A stretch of DNA of 64,000 nt from positions 3,348,001 through 3,412,000 of the forward strand of contig JAGTTO010000001.1 in NCBI GenBank assembly GCA_018223435.1, in the 5' to 3' direction. The position numbers and the translations under genes are program-made. This DNA is from Lachnospiraceae bacterium Marseille-Q4251. GTDB taxonomy: Bacteria; Bacillota; Clostridia; Lachnospirales; Lachnospiraceae. Below are positions 1 through 9,203 of the stretch, in pieces. Each line of letters opens with the position of its first letter. Positions within the stretch are counted from its first letter, which is position 1. The notes under the pieces are model-generated. The model was not told the origin of the DNA, searched no databases, and was given only the letters and a program-made list of their open reading frames with translations.

Positions 1-1
1 C

Positions 2-2539
2 CTTCAGCCGGAGGTATGGGATGTCCTTGAGGACGTCATCAAAGAGCATCCGGTAATGCTGAACCGTGCTCCTACACTTCACCGTCTGGGTATTCAGGCT
101 TTCGAGCCGATCCTGGTAGAGGGTCGTGCTATTAAGCTGCATCCCCTTGTGTGTACCGCATTCAATGCCGACTTCGACGGAGACCAGATGGCTGTCCATC
201 TGCCGCTGTCTGTAGAGGCTCAGGCCGAGTGCCGTTTCATGCTGCTTTCCCCGAACAACCTGCTGAAACCGTCTGATGGTGGCCCCGTAGCCGTTCCTTC
301 TCAGGATATGGTCCTTGGTATCTACTATCTGACTCAGGAGAGACCGGGTTCCATCGGTGAGGGGAAATACTTCAAGAGCATCAACGAGGCAATTCTCGCA
401 TATGAGAACAAGATCCTGACCTTCCAGACCAGAATCAAAGTTCGTATGCAGAAGAAGATGGCTGACGGAACCATCCAGCAGGGAACTGTTGAGTCTACTC
501 TCGGCCGTTTCATCTTCAACGAGATTCTGCCGCAGGATCTGGGCTTTGTAGATCGTTCCATTCCGGAAAATGCCATGAAGCTCGAGGTTGACTTCCATGT
601 AGGTAAGAAACAGCTGAAACAGATCCTTGAGAAAGTTATCAACACCCACGGAGCAACCAAGACCGCTGAGGTGCTGGATAACATCAAAGCCATGGGTTAC
701 AAATATTCCACCAGAGCAGCAATGACCGTATCCATTTCCGATATGACCGTGCCGCCTCAGAAGCCGCAGATGATCAAAGAGGCCCAGGATACCGTGGACC
801 GCATCACCCGCAACTTCAAACGTGGTCTGATCACCGAGGAAGAGCGTTACAAAGAGGTTGTTGAGACCTGGAAGAATACCGATGACAAGCTGACCAAAGC
901 TCTGTTGAGCGGTCTTGATAAATATAACAACATCTTCATGATGGCTGACTCCGGAGCGCGTGGTTCCGATAAACAGATCAAACAGCTGGCAGGTATGCGA
1001 GGACTGATGGCCGATACAACCGGTCACACCATCGAGCTGCCTATCAAATCAAACTTCCGTGAAGGTCTTGACGTACTGGAATACTTCATGTCTGCACATG
1101 GAGCCCGTAAAGGTCTGTCCGATACCGCTCTTCGTACCGCAGACTCCGGTTACCTGACCAGACGAATGGTTGATGTATCTCAGGATCTGATCATCCGCGA
1201 GATGGACTGTGCTGTAGACCGTGATGAGATTCCGGGTATGTATGTGAAGTCCTTCACCGACGGAAAAGAGGAGATCGAGAACCTGCAGGAGCGTATCACA
1301 GGCCGTTTCTCCTGCGAAACTATCTGCAACAAAGACGGTGAGGTTCTGGTAAAAGCCAACCACATGATTACTCCGAAGAGAGCTGCAAGAATCATGAAGG
1401 AAGGCGTAGATGAGAACGGAAATCCCCTGGAGCAGGTGAAAATCCGTACCATCCTGACCTGTCGTTCCCATATCGGTATCTGTGCAAAATGTTACGGTTC
1501 CAACATGGCTACCGGTGAGCCGGTACAGGTTGGTGAGGCTGTCGGAATCATCGCTGCACAGTCCATCGGTGAGCCGGGTACCCAGCTGACCATGCGTACC
1601 TTCCATACCGGTGGTGTGGCAGGTGGAGATATCACACAGGGTCTTCCCCGTGTCGAGGAGCTTTTCGAGGCCCGTAAGCCGAAAGGACTTGCTATCATCA
1701 CGGAGATCGCCGGTGTGGCCACCATCAAAGATACCAAGAAGAAACGTGAGATCATCGTTACCAATCCGGAAGACGGTGATTCCAAGACTTACCTGATCCC
1801 CTACGGTTCCCGTATCAAGATCATGGACGGCGCTGTTCTGGAGGCCGGTGATGAGCTGACCGAAGGTAGCGTGAATCCCCATGATATCCTGAGAATTAAA
1901 GGCGTTCGTGCCGTTCAGGATTACATGCTCCGTGAGGTACAGCGTGTATACCGTCTGCAGGGTGTAGAAATCAGTGATAAGCATATCGAGGTTCTGGTTC
2001 GCCAGATGCTGAAGAAGATCCGTATCGAGAACAACGGAGACACCGAGTTCCTGCCGGGTACCCTGGTAGACTCTCTGGAGTTCGAGGATGTCAACGAGGC
2101 TATGATCAAAGAAGGCAAAGAGCCGGCAGAAGGAAAACAGGTTATGCTTGGTATCACCAAGGCATCCCTGGCTACCAACTCCTTCATGTCCGCCGCTTCC
2201 TTCCAGGAGACCACCAAGGTTCTGACCGAAGCTGCCATCAAGGGTAAGATCGACCCGCTGATCGGTCTGAAAGAGAACGTTATCATTGGTAAACTGATTC
2301 CGGCTGGTACCGGTATGAAGCGTTACCGCAACATCAAGATTAACACCGAGGTCGAGGAATACGACGACGATGATGATCTGCTGCTGGATGACGACGATCT
2401 CTACGAGGATGACATTCAGGATGAAGCAGAGGAGACTGCAGAGGAGGCAGAAACTTCCGAAGCAGAGGAAGCTGCAGATGACCTTTCCGAGGACGATGCA
2501 GAAGAGACTGCAGAAACTGAGGAGAAGACTGAAGAGTAA
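2..2539 (+). CDS. rpoC: DNA-directed RNA polymerase subunit beta' (3' part)
   Basis: Catalytic largest subunit of RNA polymerase, cut by the left edge of the window. The open frame begins at base 2, so the first ATG at 56 is an internal methionine. The active-site metal motif NADFDGDQM lies just downstream, followed by the bridge-helix/trigger-loop region and the C-terminal domain with the [20 protein letters not shown] signature. The protein ends in a long acidic tail of Asp/Glu runs over about the last 65 residues, which is common in Clostridia. A terminator follows at once, so transcription of the rpo operon probably ends here and does not continue into rpsL/rpsG/fusA/tuf, none of which is present. 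Confidence 0.98.
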   Translation, partial: LQPEVWDVLEDVIKEHPVMLNRAPTLHRLGIQAFEPILVEGRAIKLHPLVCTAFNADFDGDQMAVHLPLSVEAQAECRFMLLSPNNLLKPSDGGPVAVPSQDMVLGIYYLTQERPGSIGEGKYFKSINEAILAYENKILTFQTRIKVRMQKKMADGTIQQGTVESTLGRFIFNEILPQDLGFVDRSIPENAMKLEVDFHVGKKQLKQILEKVINTHGATKTAEVLDNIKAMGYKYSTRAAMTVSISDMTVPPQKPQMIKEAQDTVDRITRNFKRGLITEEERYKEVVETWKNTDDKLTKALLSGLDKYNNIFMMADSGARGSDKQIKQLAGMRGLMADTTGHTIELPIKSNFREGLDVLEYFMSAHGARKGLSDTALRTADSGYLTRRMVDVSQDLIIREMDCAVDRDEIPGMYVKSFTDGKEEIENLQERITGRFSCETICNKDGEVLVKANHMITPKRAARIMKEGVDENGNPLEQVKIRTILTCRSHIGICAKCYGSNMATGEPVQVGEAVGIIAAQSIGEPGTQLTMRTFHTGGVAGGDITQGLPRVEELFEARKPKGLAIITEIAGVATIKDTKKKREIIVTNPEDGDSKTYLIPYGSRIKIMDGAVLEAGDELTEGSVNPHDILRIKGVRAVQDYMLREVQRVYRLQGVEISDKHIEVLVRQMLKKIRIENNGDTEFLPGTLVDSLEFEDVNEAMIKEGKEPAEGKQVMLGITKASLATNSFMSAASFQETTKVLTEAAIKGKIDPLIGLKENVIIGKLIPAGTGMKRYRNIKINTEVEEYDDDDDLLLDDDDLYEDDIQDEAEETAEEAETSEAEEAADDLSEDDAEETAETEEKTEE

Positions 2540-2553
2540 TCCAACTGAAAATA

Positions 2554-2607
2554 CAAAAGCTGCCGCCGAGAGGCTGACCCGAGAGGGCCGCTTCCGGCGG
2601 CTTTTTT
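2554..2607 (+). terminator. Rho-independent terminator of rpoC
   Basis: GCCGCCG (2562-2568) pairs with CGGCGGC (2595-2601), with an A-run before the stem and a T-run after it. It lies about 20 bases past the rpoC stop. Confidence 0.85.
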
Positions 2608-2665
2608 GCGTACAAGAGCCACCGCTTAAATCTTTGGGTAGTTTCTAAAATTACCATAACTTCTA

Positions 2666-2693
2666 TTGCAAGAAAATTTTTTATGAGTATAAT
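2666..2693 (+). promoter_or_regulatory. Sigma-A type promoter for the 2736 gene
   Basis: TTGCAA, a 16-base spacer and TATAAT at 2688-2693, in an AT-rich stretch between the rpoC terminator and the next gene. Confidence 0.65.
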
Positions 2694-2735
2694 AATTAAA
2701 AATCGGAAAATGGACGAAAGAGAGGAACGGTGGAA

Positions 2736-4031
2736 ATGGAGTGGATTGCATATAAACTGAAGATAAAGATACAGTACGAAAAGCCGGTGGCAGATGAATA
2801 TTTCCAGCTGAAGTGCCTGCCGAGAATCGATGAGACCCAGAGAATCACAGAACTGAAGGAAGAGATCCTGCCGGAGGACTGTATGGTCAAAAAACGGATG
2901 GACGATGCAAAAAATCAGTATGTTCTGGGCTACATGGCAAAGCCTCACAGAGAGTTTTCCTATGAAGCAGAGGGCACCGTTCAGGTCCAGAAATATAACC
3001 GGAAGCCGGAAAATCATGAGATGCTTTACCGGATCTCATCCCCCTACACGGAGGTGGGGCAGAATCTCGGTGAGTGGTACGGAGAGCTGAATCTGCCGGA
3101 GGGCGAGGTACGGGACCGTGCGCTCTGGATTGCCGGTTTTGTGAAACGGAAACTGAAAAAAAGAGAAGAGGCGGAAAAAGAAGGTCTTCTGACTGCAGAT
3201 CAGGTGGCCGGCCGTGGCTACGGAAGCAACCGCGATTTTGCCCAGATCATGCTGGCCCTCTGCCATATGGACGGAATCACGGCGAGATATGTGACGGGTA
3301 TCCTTCCGGGGAAGACAAGCCTCCACTCCTGGGTGGAAGTCCAGGGAGAGGACGGGATCTTCTACGGCATGGATCCGGAGTTTGGCATTCCTGTGACGGA
3401 GAGTTATGTAGTGTTCTGCCAGGGGCGGGACGCGAAAGAGTGCAGTCTTCTCGTGAGTGGCAGCGCTGGAGAGACGGGCAGAACCATGGAGGTTTCCGTG
3501 GAAGCGGCTCCCGCCGAGAAAAAAGAGTACGCCCTGATGCCGGAGTCCGGAAACATTCACTGGCTGGCGAGAAAAATGGCCGTCCGGAACAGTTCCTTCC
3601 AGAGCATCCCTCTGGACCGCCTGAACCGTGTCATGAACAGCCTGGAGTTTACGATTCTCTCTGTCTTGAAAGATCGTTCCGCCCTGGAAGGGGCAGAAAA
3701 CCGTCTCTATGTGAAGGACATTTCCCAGTGGCTCAATGTTCCGGCGGCAAGACTTTCCCCGATCTTTACAAAACTTGAGGAGGAAGGCTACATTCGCTGG
3801 GAGAGCGACGAACGGCTCGGCGCTTCCTATGTGGCCCTGACGGATTACGGAAAGAAAAAGCTGGAAGAACAGCAGGATATCACAGTGCGCTTTTACGAGC
3901 ATGTCATTGACCGTTTCGGCAGAGAGAAGGCGAGAGAGCTGGACCGGCTCATGCTGGAGCTGGAGAGCGTCCTTCGGGATGAACTGAATCTTATGAACAA
4001 TCAGGAAAAAGGAGGAGAAGCGGATGAATGA
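2736..4031 (+). CDS. Transglutaminase-like domain fused to winged-helix domain, catalytic Cys missing
   Basis: A cytoplasmic protein without signal peptide. Residues 1-110 look like the N-terminal domain of bacterial transglutaminase-like proteins. Residues about 155-225 are a transglutaminase core: the His of HSWVEV (about 197) and the Asp of GMDPEFG (about 213) are present. The segment equivalent to GxCxDFAH reads GSNRDFAQ, so the nucleophilic Cys is Asn (about 165). Residues about 285-410 form a MarR-like winged helix (DISQWLNVPAARLSPIFTKLEEEGYI). ATG 2736 is preferred over GTG 2730 because it is better spaced from AGAGAGG. The gene overlaps the citrate synthase start by 8 bases, implying cotranscription. 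Inference: a pseudo-enzyme sensor/regulator and not a crosslinking enzyme. Confidence 0.75.
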   Translation: MEWIAYKLKIKIQYEKPVADEYFQLKCLPRIDETQRITELKEEILPEDCMVKKRMDDAKNQYVLGYMAKPHREFSYEAEGTVQVQKYNRKPENHEMLYRISSPYTEVGQNLGEWYGELNLPEGEVRDRALWIAGFVKRKLKKREEAEKEGLLTADQVAGRGYGSNRDFAQIMLALCHMDGITARYVTGILPGKTSLHSWVEVQGEDGIFYGMDPEFGIPVTESYVVFCQGRDAKECSLLVSGSAGETGRTMEVSVEAAPAEKKEYALMPESGNIHWLARKMAVRNSSFQSIPLDRLNRVMNSLEFTILSVLKDRSALEGAENRLYVKDISQWLNVPAARLSPIFTKLEEEGYIRWESDERLGASYVALTDYGKKKLEEQQDITVRFYEHVIDRFGREKARELDRLMLELESVLRDELNLMNNQEKGGEADE

Positions 4032-5358
4032 TGCATATTTTAAGGAAAAAGCAGCCTGCTGTATGACGGAGGACAAGATTGAAAGGAATCTTTTCGATGA
4101 GTTCGGCGTCAAGAGAGGACTCCGTGATTTCAACGGAAAAGGTGTCCTCACGGGTCTGACCAACATCTCAAAGATCGAATCCAGCAAGGTGATGGACGGA
4201 AAGTCCGTTCCCTGCGACGGAAAACTCTGGTTCCGGGGCTATGAGATCAATGATCTGGTAAATGGCATCGGAGACAGGGGCTTTGAGGAGGTGGCCTACC
4301 TTCTTCTCATGGGAGAGCTTCCGGACCGGGAGGAACTCGATGCCTTCTGCAAAGAGCTTAACGAGCTTCGGAGACTTCCGCAGAACTTCACCCGGGACGT
4401 CATCATGAAAGCGCCGGGCCAGGATATCATGAACTCCATGACGAAAAGCGTGCTGACGCTGGCCTCCTACGACGACAGGGTTTCCGATAACTCGGTGGAA
4501 AATGTGCTCCGCCAGTCCATGAGCCTCATCAGCGTCTTCCCGATGCTGGCCGTTTACGGTTATCATGCCTACAATCACTACGATCTGGGGGGGAGCATGT
4601 ACATCCACCGCCCCGACCCGAACCGCTCCACAGCAGAAAACATCCTCTATATGCTTCGTCCGGATCAGAAATATACGGAGCTGGAGGCTAGGGTTCTTGA
4701 TACGGCCCTGATCCTCCATATGGAGCACGGCGGCGGAAACAACTCCACCTTTACGACACGCGTGGTCACCTCCTCCGGCTCCGATACCTATTCCGTCATC
4801 GCGGCGGCTCTCTCTTCCCTGAAAGGCCCGAAGCACGGCGGCGCCAACATCAAGGTCGTTCGGATGATGAACGACATACGGGAGCATGTGGGTGATACGG
4901 CGGACGAGGGTGAGATCCGTTCCTACCTCGAAAAAATAGTGGATAAGGAAGCCTTTGACCGGAGCGGCCTCATCTACGGCATGGGGCATGCGGTTTATTC
5001 TCTTTCCGATCCCAGAGCCCAGATCTTTAAGACTTTCGTGGAAAAGCTTGCCCATGAAAAAGGCCGGGAAGCCGACTATCAGCTCTATTCCGCCGTTGAG
5101 CGCCTGGCTCCCCAGATTATCGGCGAGAAGCGGAAGATCTACAAAGGCGTCAGCGCCAACGTGGATTTCTACAGCGGCTTCGTCTACAGCATGCTGGACA
5201 TCCCCCTGGAGCTCTACACCCCGATGTTTGCCATGGCCAGAATCGTGGGCTGGAGTGCCCACCGCATCGAAGAACTCATCAACATGGACAAGATCATCCG
5301 ACCGGCTTATAAGAGCATCATGAAAGAGCGGGAGTATGTGCCGATGGAGCAGAGGTAA
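4024..5358 (+). CDS. gltA: Citrate synthase
   Basis: Condenses acetyl-CoA and oxaloacetate, and could use propionyl-CoA as the related methylcitrate synthases do. The 444-residue length and the motifs GPKHGGAN (His about 271), GMGHAVY (His about 322) and NVDFYSG (Asp about 381) supply the catalytic triad. AGGAGG lies just before ATG 4024, inside the 3' end of the preceding gene. The last codons read YVPMEQR-stop. A copy of the TATGTGCCGATGGAG segment at 6220 continues in frame as YVPMEEG-stop, so the present C-terminus seems to have been replaced by an insertion. No other TCA-cycle gene is in the window. Confidence 0.93.
   Translation: MNDAYFKEKAACCMTEDKIERNLFDEFGVKRGLRDFNGKGVLTGLTNISKIESSKVMDGKSVPCDGKLWFRGYEINDLVNGIGDRGFEEVAYLLLMGELPDREELDAFCKELNELRRLPQNFTRDVIMKAPGQDIMNSMTKSVLTLASYDDRVSDNSVENVLRQSMSLISVFPMLAVYGYHAYNHYDLGGSMYIHRPDPNRSTAENILYMLRPDQKYTELEARVLDTALILHMEHGGGNNSTFTTRVVTSSGSDTYSVIAAALSSLKGPKHGGANIKVVRMMNDIREHVGDTADEGEIRSYLEKIVDKEAFDRSGLIYGMGHAVYSLSDPRAQIFKTFVEKLAHEKGREADYQLYSAVERLAPQIIGEKRKIYKGVSANVDFYSGFVYSMLDIPLELYTPMFAMARIVGWSAHRIEELINMDKIIRPAYKSIMKEREYVPMEQR
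5335..5349 (+). repeat. 15-bp direct repeat, copy 1 (inside gltA 3' end)
   Basis: TATGTGCCGATGGAG, identical to 6220-6234. The two copies bound an 870-base segment that carries the SGNH hydrolase gene. Confidence 0.85.
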
Positions 5359-5438
5359 AAGTGGTTCTTCAGGATATCTGGGGCCAGGATTTTGCCGGAC
5401 TGTTTGATGTCCGGCTGTATGGAGGAGAAGAAGAATGA
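5350..5438 (+). pseudogene. 3' remnant of an unidentified gene brought in with the SGNH cassette
   Basis: In the frame that starts right after the direct repeat, 29 codons are open and end at TGA 5436-5438, reading ...VVLQDIWGQDFAGLFDVRLYGGEEE. The stop overlaps the ATG of the SGNH gene as ATGA, the usual spacing of coupled operon genes. It therefore looks like the tail of a gene that once preceded the hydrolase elsewhere. I do not recognise its family. It has no start codon and RBS of its own. Confidence 0.45.
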
Positions 5439-6217
5439 AAGCATTTTGGATAACGGATGAAAAAGAAAAGCCACTGGATACATTGGTAAAAGACGGAGGC
5501 TTCTGCGGGATTTTCCGCCGGATCGGCTGCGTGGGAGATTCCCTTTCTTCCGGAGAATATGAGATTGTCAATGAGGATGGAACAAAAAGTTATTATGATC
5601 TCTATGAGTATTCCTGGGGACAGTTTATTTCTTATACCACGGGAAGCAAGGTCTACAATTTTTCAAGGGGCGGAATGACAGCAAGCTGGTACAATGAGAG
5701 CTTTGCAGAGGAAAATGATTTCTGGAATCCGGAGAAAGCCTGCCAGGCTTATATCATTGCGCTGGGGGATAATGATCTTTTCGGAAAAGAGGAAGAAGTT
5801 GGCTCCATAGCAGATATCTGCCTGGAAGACAGGACGAAAAACAAAGATACCTTTGCGGGGGACTATGCAAAGATTATCCAGCGTTTGAAGACGATTCAGC
5901 CGGAGGCAAAATTTTTCCTGGTGACGATGCCAAGAGATACAGAGAATCCGGAAGATGAAAACGAGCAGAAAAAAGCATCTCATGCGGCTCTGCTGCATGA
6001 GATGGCAAAGCTGTTTGACAATACCTATGTGATTGACCTGAATCAGTATGGTCCTGTTCAGGATGCAGAGTTCAGAAAACTGTTTTTCCATAATGGTCAT
6101 ATGACGGCCTGCGGTTATAAGCTGGCAGCGGATGTGATTATGTCTTACATTGATTATCTGATCCGCCATCATATGGAAGATTTTAAGCTTGCAGGAATGA
6201 TCGGATACAAAAAATAA
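5435..6217 (+). CDS. SGNH/GDSL-type hydrolase (esterase family)
   Basis: A 260-residue protein. Block I is GCVGDSLSSGEYE (nucleophile Ser in GDS), block III is ALGDND, and the C-terminal block reads HNGHMTACGY, where the catalytic His is kept but the Asp of the usual DxxH is replaced. Many clostridial members of this family show the same change (recalled, not searched). There is no clear signal peptide, so it is probably intracellular and may deacylate sugars or other esters, in keeping with the mannosidase that follows. GGAGG at 5421 sits 9 bases before ATG. Codon use looks more AT-rich than in gltA and the mannosidase, in line with transfer. The substrate cannot be read from sequence. Confidence 0.75.
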   Translation: MKAFWITDEKEKPLDTLVKDGGFCGIFRRIGCVGDSLSSGEYEIVNEDGTKSYYDLYEYSWGQFISYTTGSKVYNFSRGGMTASWYNESFAEENDFWNPEKACQAYIIALGDNDLFGKEEEVGSIADICLEDRTKNKDTFAGDYAKIIQRLKTIQPEAKFFLVTMPRDTENPEDENEQKKASHAALLHEMAKLFDNTYVIDLNQYGPVQDAEFRKLFFHNGHMTACGYKLAADVIMSYIDYLIRHHMEDFKLAGMIGYKK

Positions 6218-6219
6218 AA

Positions 6220-6234
6220 TATGTGCCGATGGAG
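6220..6234 (+). repeat. 15-bp direct repeat, copy 2 (restores an ancestral gltA end)
   Basis: TATGTGCCGATGGAG again. Read in the gltA frame it continues GAA GGA TGA, giving YVPMEEG-stop, a natural citrate synthase C-terminus. Confidence 0.8.
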
Positions 6235-6248
6235 GAAGGATGATTTTC

Positions 6249-6277
6249 TTGTAAATTGAAAAAGGCTGTGCTATGAT
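6249..6277 (+). promoter_or_regulatory. Sigma-A type promoter for the mannosidase
   Basis: TTGTAA, 17-base spacer, TATGAT. It lies downstream of the second direct repeat, so it belonged to the original gltA-mannosidase spacer. Confidence 0.55.
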
Positions 6278-6334
6278 TTTTTCAAAAGCGCCGCTGCAGA
6301 CGCGAAAAATAATAAGAGAGGGGAAAAGACCTGT

Positions 6335-8779
6335 ATGACAGCAAAAACTTTAAAAACAGGATGGAAGATGCATAGCCTCCAGGAAAATGACTGGGTTCCG
6401 GCGAAGGTTCCGGGGAGTGTTTATCAGGCGTATCTTGATGCGGGGAAGATGGAAGATCCGTTTTACAGGGACAACGAGGAAAAAGCGCTGAACCTGATGA
6501 AGCAGGATTTTGAGTTTGCCACCACCTTTGATGCGGAAGAAGCGCTTCGGGAGGCAGACCGTACGGTGCTTCACTTTGACGGCATCGACACGCTGGGAGA
6601 AATTTATCTCAATGGAACCCATCTCGGCGACACGGAAAACATGCACCGGGAGTGGGAGTTTGATGTGAAGGAGCTTCTGAAAGCCGAGGGAAACGAGCTT
6701 CGCGTGATTCTTCGGTCTCCGGTGAACTATATTTATGATTCCTACGAAAAAGATCCTCTTTCCGTGGACTGCTCCGATGCGATGAAGGGCTGCTCCAGAC
6801 TCCGGAAAGCCCACTGCATGTTCGGCTGGGACTGGGGTCCCCGCCTTCCGGATGCAGGAATCTTTCGTGAGGTGAAGCTTCTCGGTATCACGAAGGCCAG
6901 ATTTGATAATGTGCGGATTTCTCAGAAACATGTGGATGGACAGGTAGATTTAGCCCTTTTTGTGGGGACAGAGACGGTAACGGAGAGCCCGGAGCCCTTT
7001 GCTTACCGCGTGACCCTGACTACACCGGAGGGAAAGAGCGAGGTTTACGGGAACAGCCCGGCCTCCATTCATGTGGAGAAGCCCGAGCTCTGGTGGCCGA
7101 ATGGCTACGGAAAACAGAATCTTTACGGCGTGAAGATCGAGCTTCTGGACGGGGAAAAGATCCTGGATGTCTGGGAGAAACGGATCGGTCTTCGGACCAT
7201 GACCGTGGCACGGGAAAAAGACCAGTGGGGCGAGTGCTTCTGCCATGAGGTCAACGGCGTCCGGATCTTTGCCATGGGAGCCGACTATATCCCTGAGGAC
7301 AACGTGCTTCCGAGAGTGACGCCGGAACGGACCCGTCAGCTTCTCACCGATGCCCGGGACTGCCATTTCAACTGCATCCGTGTCTGGGGTGGCGGCTATT
7401 ATCCCGACGATTTCTTCTATGATATCTGCGATGAGCTTGGTCTGATCGTATGGCAGGACTTCATGTTTGCCTGCTGTTCCTATGATCTCACGAAAGAATT
7501 TGAAGCGACCATCACCCAGGAGTTCATCGACAATGTGAAGCGTATCCGTCATCACGCATCTCTGGGCCTCTGGTGCGGAAACAACGAGATGGAGATGTTT
7601 ATCGCAGGCGATACCGCGGGCTGGTGCAAGAAGCCCTCCCAGCTCAGCGATTACTTCAAAATGTACGAGTACATCATTCCGAAGGTGCTGGAGGTCTACG
7701 ATCCCGATACCTTCTACTGGCCCGCCAGCCCCTCCTCAGGCGGCGGTTTCGATGCACCCAATGATGAGAACCGCGGTGATGTTCATTACTGGGATGTATG
7801 GCATGGAAACAAGCCGATCACAGAGTTCCGGAAATTCTATTTCCGCTATCTCTCCGAGTTTGGTTTCCAGTCCTTCCCGTCCTTAAAGACCGTCGAGACC
7901 TTCACCGAGCCCGGGGACCGGAACATTTTCTCCTATGTCATGGAGAAACACCAGAGAAATCAGTCTGCAAACGGAAAGATCATGAACTACCTGGGCCAGA
8001 CCTTCCTCTATCCCAACGATTTTGACACCCTTCTCTATGCGTCCCAGCTTCTTCAGGCAGAGGCCATGCGCTACGGCGTGGAGCATTTCCGGAGAAACCG
8101 GGGCCGCTGCATGGGAACCGTGATCTGGCAGCTCAACGACTGCTGGCCGGTGGCAAGCTGGGCCATGATCGACTATGAAGGCCGCTGGAAAGCCGTCCAG
8201 TATTATGCGAAACGTTTCTTTGCCCCCCTCATGATCTCCTGCCAGGAGGAGGGTATCTTAAGCCAGAATACGAACGTCAATGCAGAACCCTTCGAGCTGA
8301 AAAAATCAGCAACCTTCTGTGTGGTCAACGAGACCATGGAAGAAAAAGAGGTTCAGGTGATCTGGAGACTCTGCCGGGCAGACGGAACCGTGGAAAAAGA
8401 AGGCCGCGAGGAGCTGACCGTTCCGGCCCTTTCCTCCGTCTGGATCGGGAAGAATGAGTTTCCGGAGGCAGATATTCACGAGGAATACGTTTCCTATGAG
8501 CTTCTGGAAAAGGGAGAGACCGTGTCTTACGGCAGTGTTCTCTTCTGTGCACCGAAGCATTTTCATTTCCGCAATCCGCAGCTGACTGTGAAGACAGAGG
8601 GAGAGTACCTTATCGTCACCTCTGACGCTTACGCGAGAAGCGTGGAAATCAAAAATGAGGAAGACCGGCTGCTGCTGGAGGACAATTACTTCGATATGCA
8701 GCCCGGCACACGGAAGATCCGTGTGCTTTCCGGAAATACGGAAGGCTTAAAGATCCGGAGCGTCTACGATATCCGGTAA
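6335..8779 (+). CDS. Beta-mannosidase, glycoside hydrolase family 2
   Basis: Releases beta-linked mannose from manno-oligosaccharides or glycans. No signal peptide, so it works on imported oligosaccharides. At 814 residues it has the usual family length. The N-terminal jelly-roll is followed by an Ig-like domain with WWPNGYGKQNLY, then the TIM barrel with RVWGGGYYPDDFFYDICDELG, WQDFMFACC, the acid/base Glu in LWCGNNEMEM (about 418) and the nucleophile Glu in SEFGFQSFPS (about 508). The GGGYY...WQDFMFAC pattern separates beta-mannosidases from the beta-galactosidase branch. AGAGAGGGG precedes ATG 6335. No sugar transporter is adjacent. Confidence 0.9.
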   Translation: MTAKTLKTGWKMHSLQENDWVPAKVPGSVYQAYLDAGKMEDPFYRDNEEKALNLMKQDFEFATTFDAEEALREADRTVLHFDGIDTLGEIYLNGTHLGDTENMHREWEFDVKELLKAEGNELRVILRSPVNYIYDSYEKDPLSVDCSDAMKGCSRLRKAHCMFGWDWGPRLPDAGIFREVKLLGITKARFDNVRISQKHVDGQVDLALFVGTETVTESPEPFAYRVTLTTPEGKSEVYGNSPASIHVEKPELWWPNGYGKQNLYGVKIELLDGEKILDVWEKRIGLRTMTVAREKDQWGECFCHEVNGVRIFAMGADYIPEDNVLPRVTPERTRQLLTDARDCHFNCIRVWGGGYYPDDFFYDICDELGLIVWQDFMFACCSYDLTKEFEATITQEFIDNVKRIRHHASLGLWCGNNEMEMFIAGDTAGWCKKPSQLSDYFKMYEYIIPKVLEVYDPDTFYWPASPSSGGGFDAPNDENRGDVHYWDVWHGNKPITEFRKFYFRYLSEFGFQSFPSLKTVETFTEPGDRNIFSYVMEKHQRNQSANGKIMNYLGQTFLYPNDFDTLLYASQLLQAEAMRYGVEHFRRNRGRCMGTVIWQLNDCWPVASWAMIDYEGRWKAVQYYAKRFFAPLMISCQEEGILSQNTNVNAEPFELKKSATFCVVNETMEEKEVQVIWRLCRADGTVEKEGREELTVPALSSVWIGKNEFPEADIHEEYVSYELLEKGETVSYGSVLFCAPKHFHFRNPQLTVKTEGEYLIVTSDAYARSVEIKNEEDRLLLEDNYFDMQPGTRKIRVLSGNTEGLKIRSVYDIR

Positions 8780-8802
8780 GCATAACGTTTTAAAGAAGCT
8801 GC

Positions 8803-9150
8803 GTGCGTATCTGCCTGGATCTTACCATAGATCAGGAAGAAGATGCGAAGATGGAACCTTTAAAGCTCCTGTTCTTATCGAAAGATGAGAACCGCTGGAG
8901 ACAGACCGATGTCAGCGGAAAGCTTTCCCGGCCGTTTTTCTTCAAGGATCTGGAAAAAGAAGTCAATCGGATCTGGAGCAGCGCGGCTGATCCGAAGCGG
9001 AGAGAACGAGCTGGGCAGGGAAATCCCGATCATTGCCATGACGGCCAATGCCTTTGTGGAGGATGTGAACAACAGCCTTGCGCGGGAATGAACGCCAATA
9101 TCTCCAAACCGCTGGATATGGTGGTGCTGGAGAGCACGATGCGAGACTGA
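8803..9150 (+). pseudogene. Decayed response-regulator receiver domain (hybrid kinase remnant)
   Basis: Two frames together spell the end of a receiver domain: REIPIIAMTANAFVEDVNNSLA (ending near 9082) and then GMNANISKPLDMVVLESTMRD in the other frame. One base too many near 9080-9088 breaks it. Further upstream, KLSRPFFFKDLEKEVNRIW resembles the end of another receiver domain, so this may be the tail of a hybrid histidine kinase with tandem receivers. The phosphorylated Asp region is absent. The rest of 8780-9203 holds nothing I can support. Confidence 0.65.
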
Positions 9151-9203
9151 AAAACACGCAGAACGGATAAGTTCTGTAAAACAACAAGAAACGGAGGGAT
9201 GGT

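Noticed and set aside
1049..1984. 311-codon open frame on the minus strand of rpoC
   Set aside because: It lies wholly inside conserved rpoC coding sequence, has no RBS and its product shows no known family.
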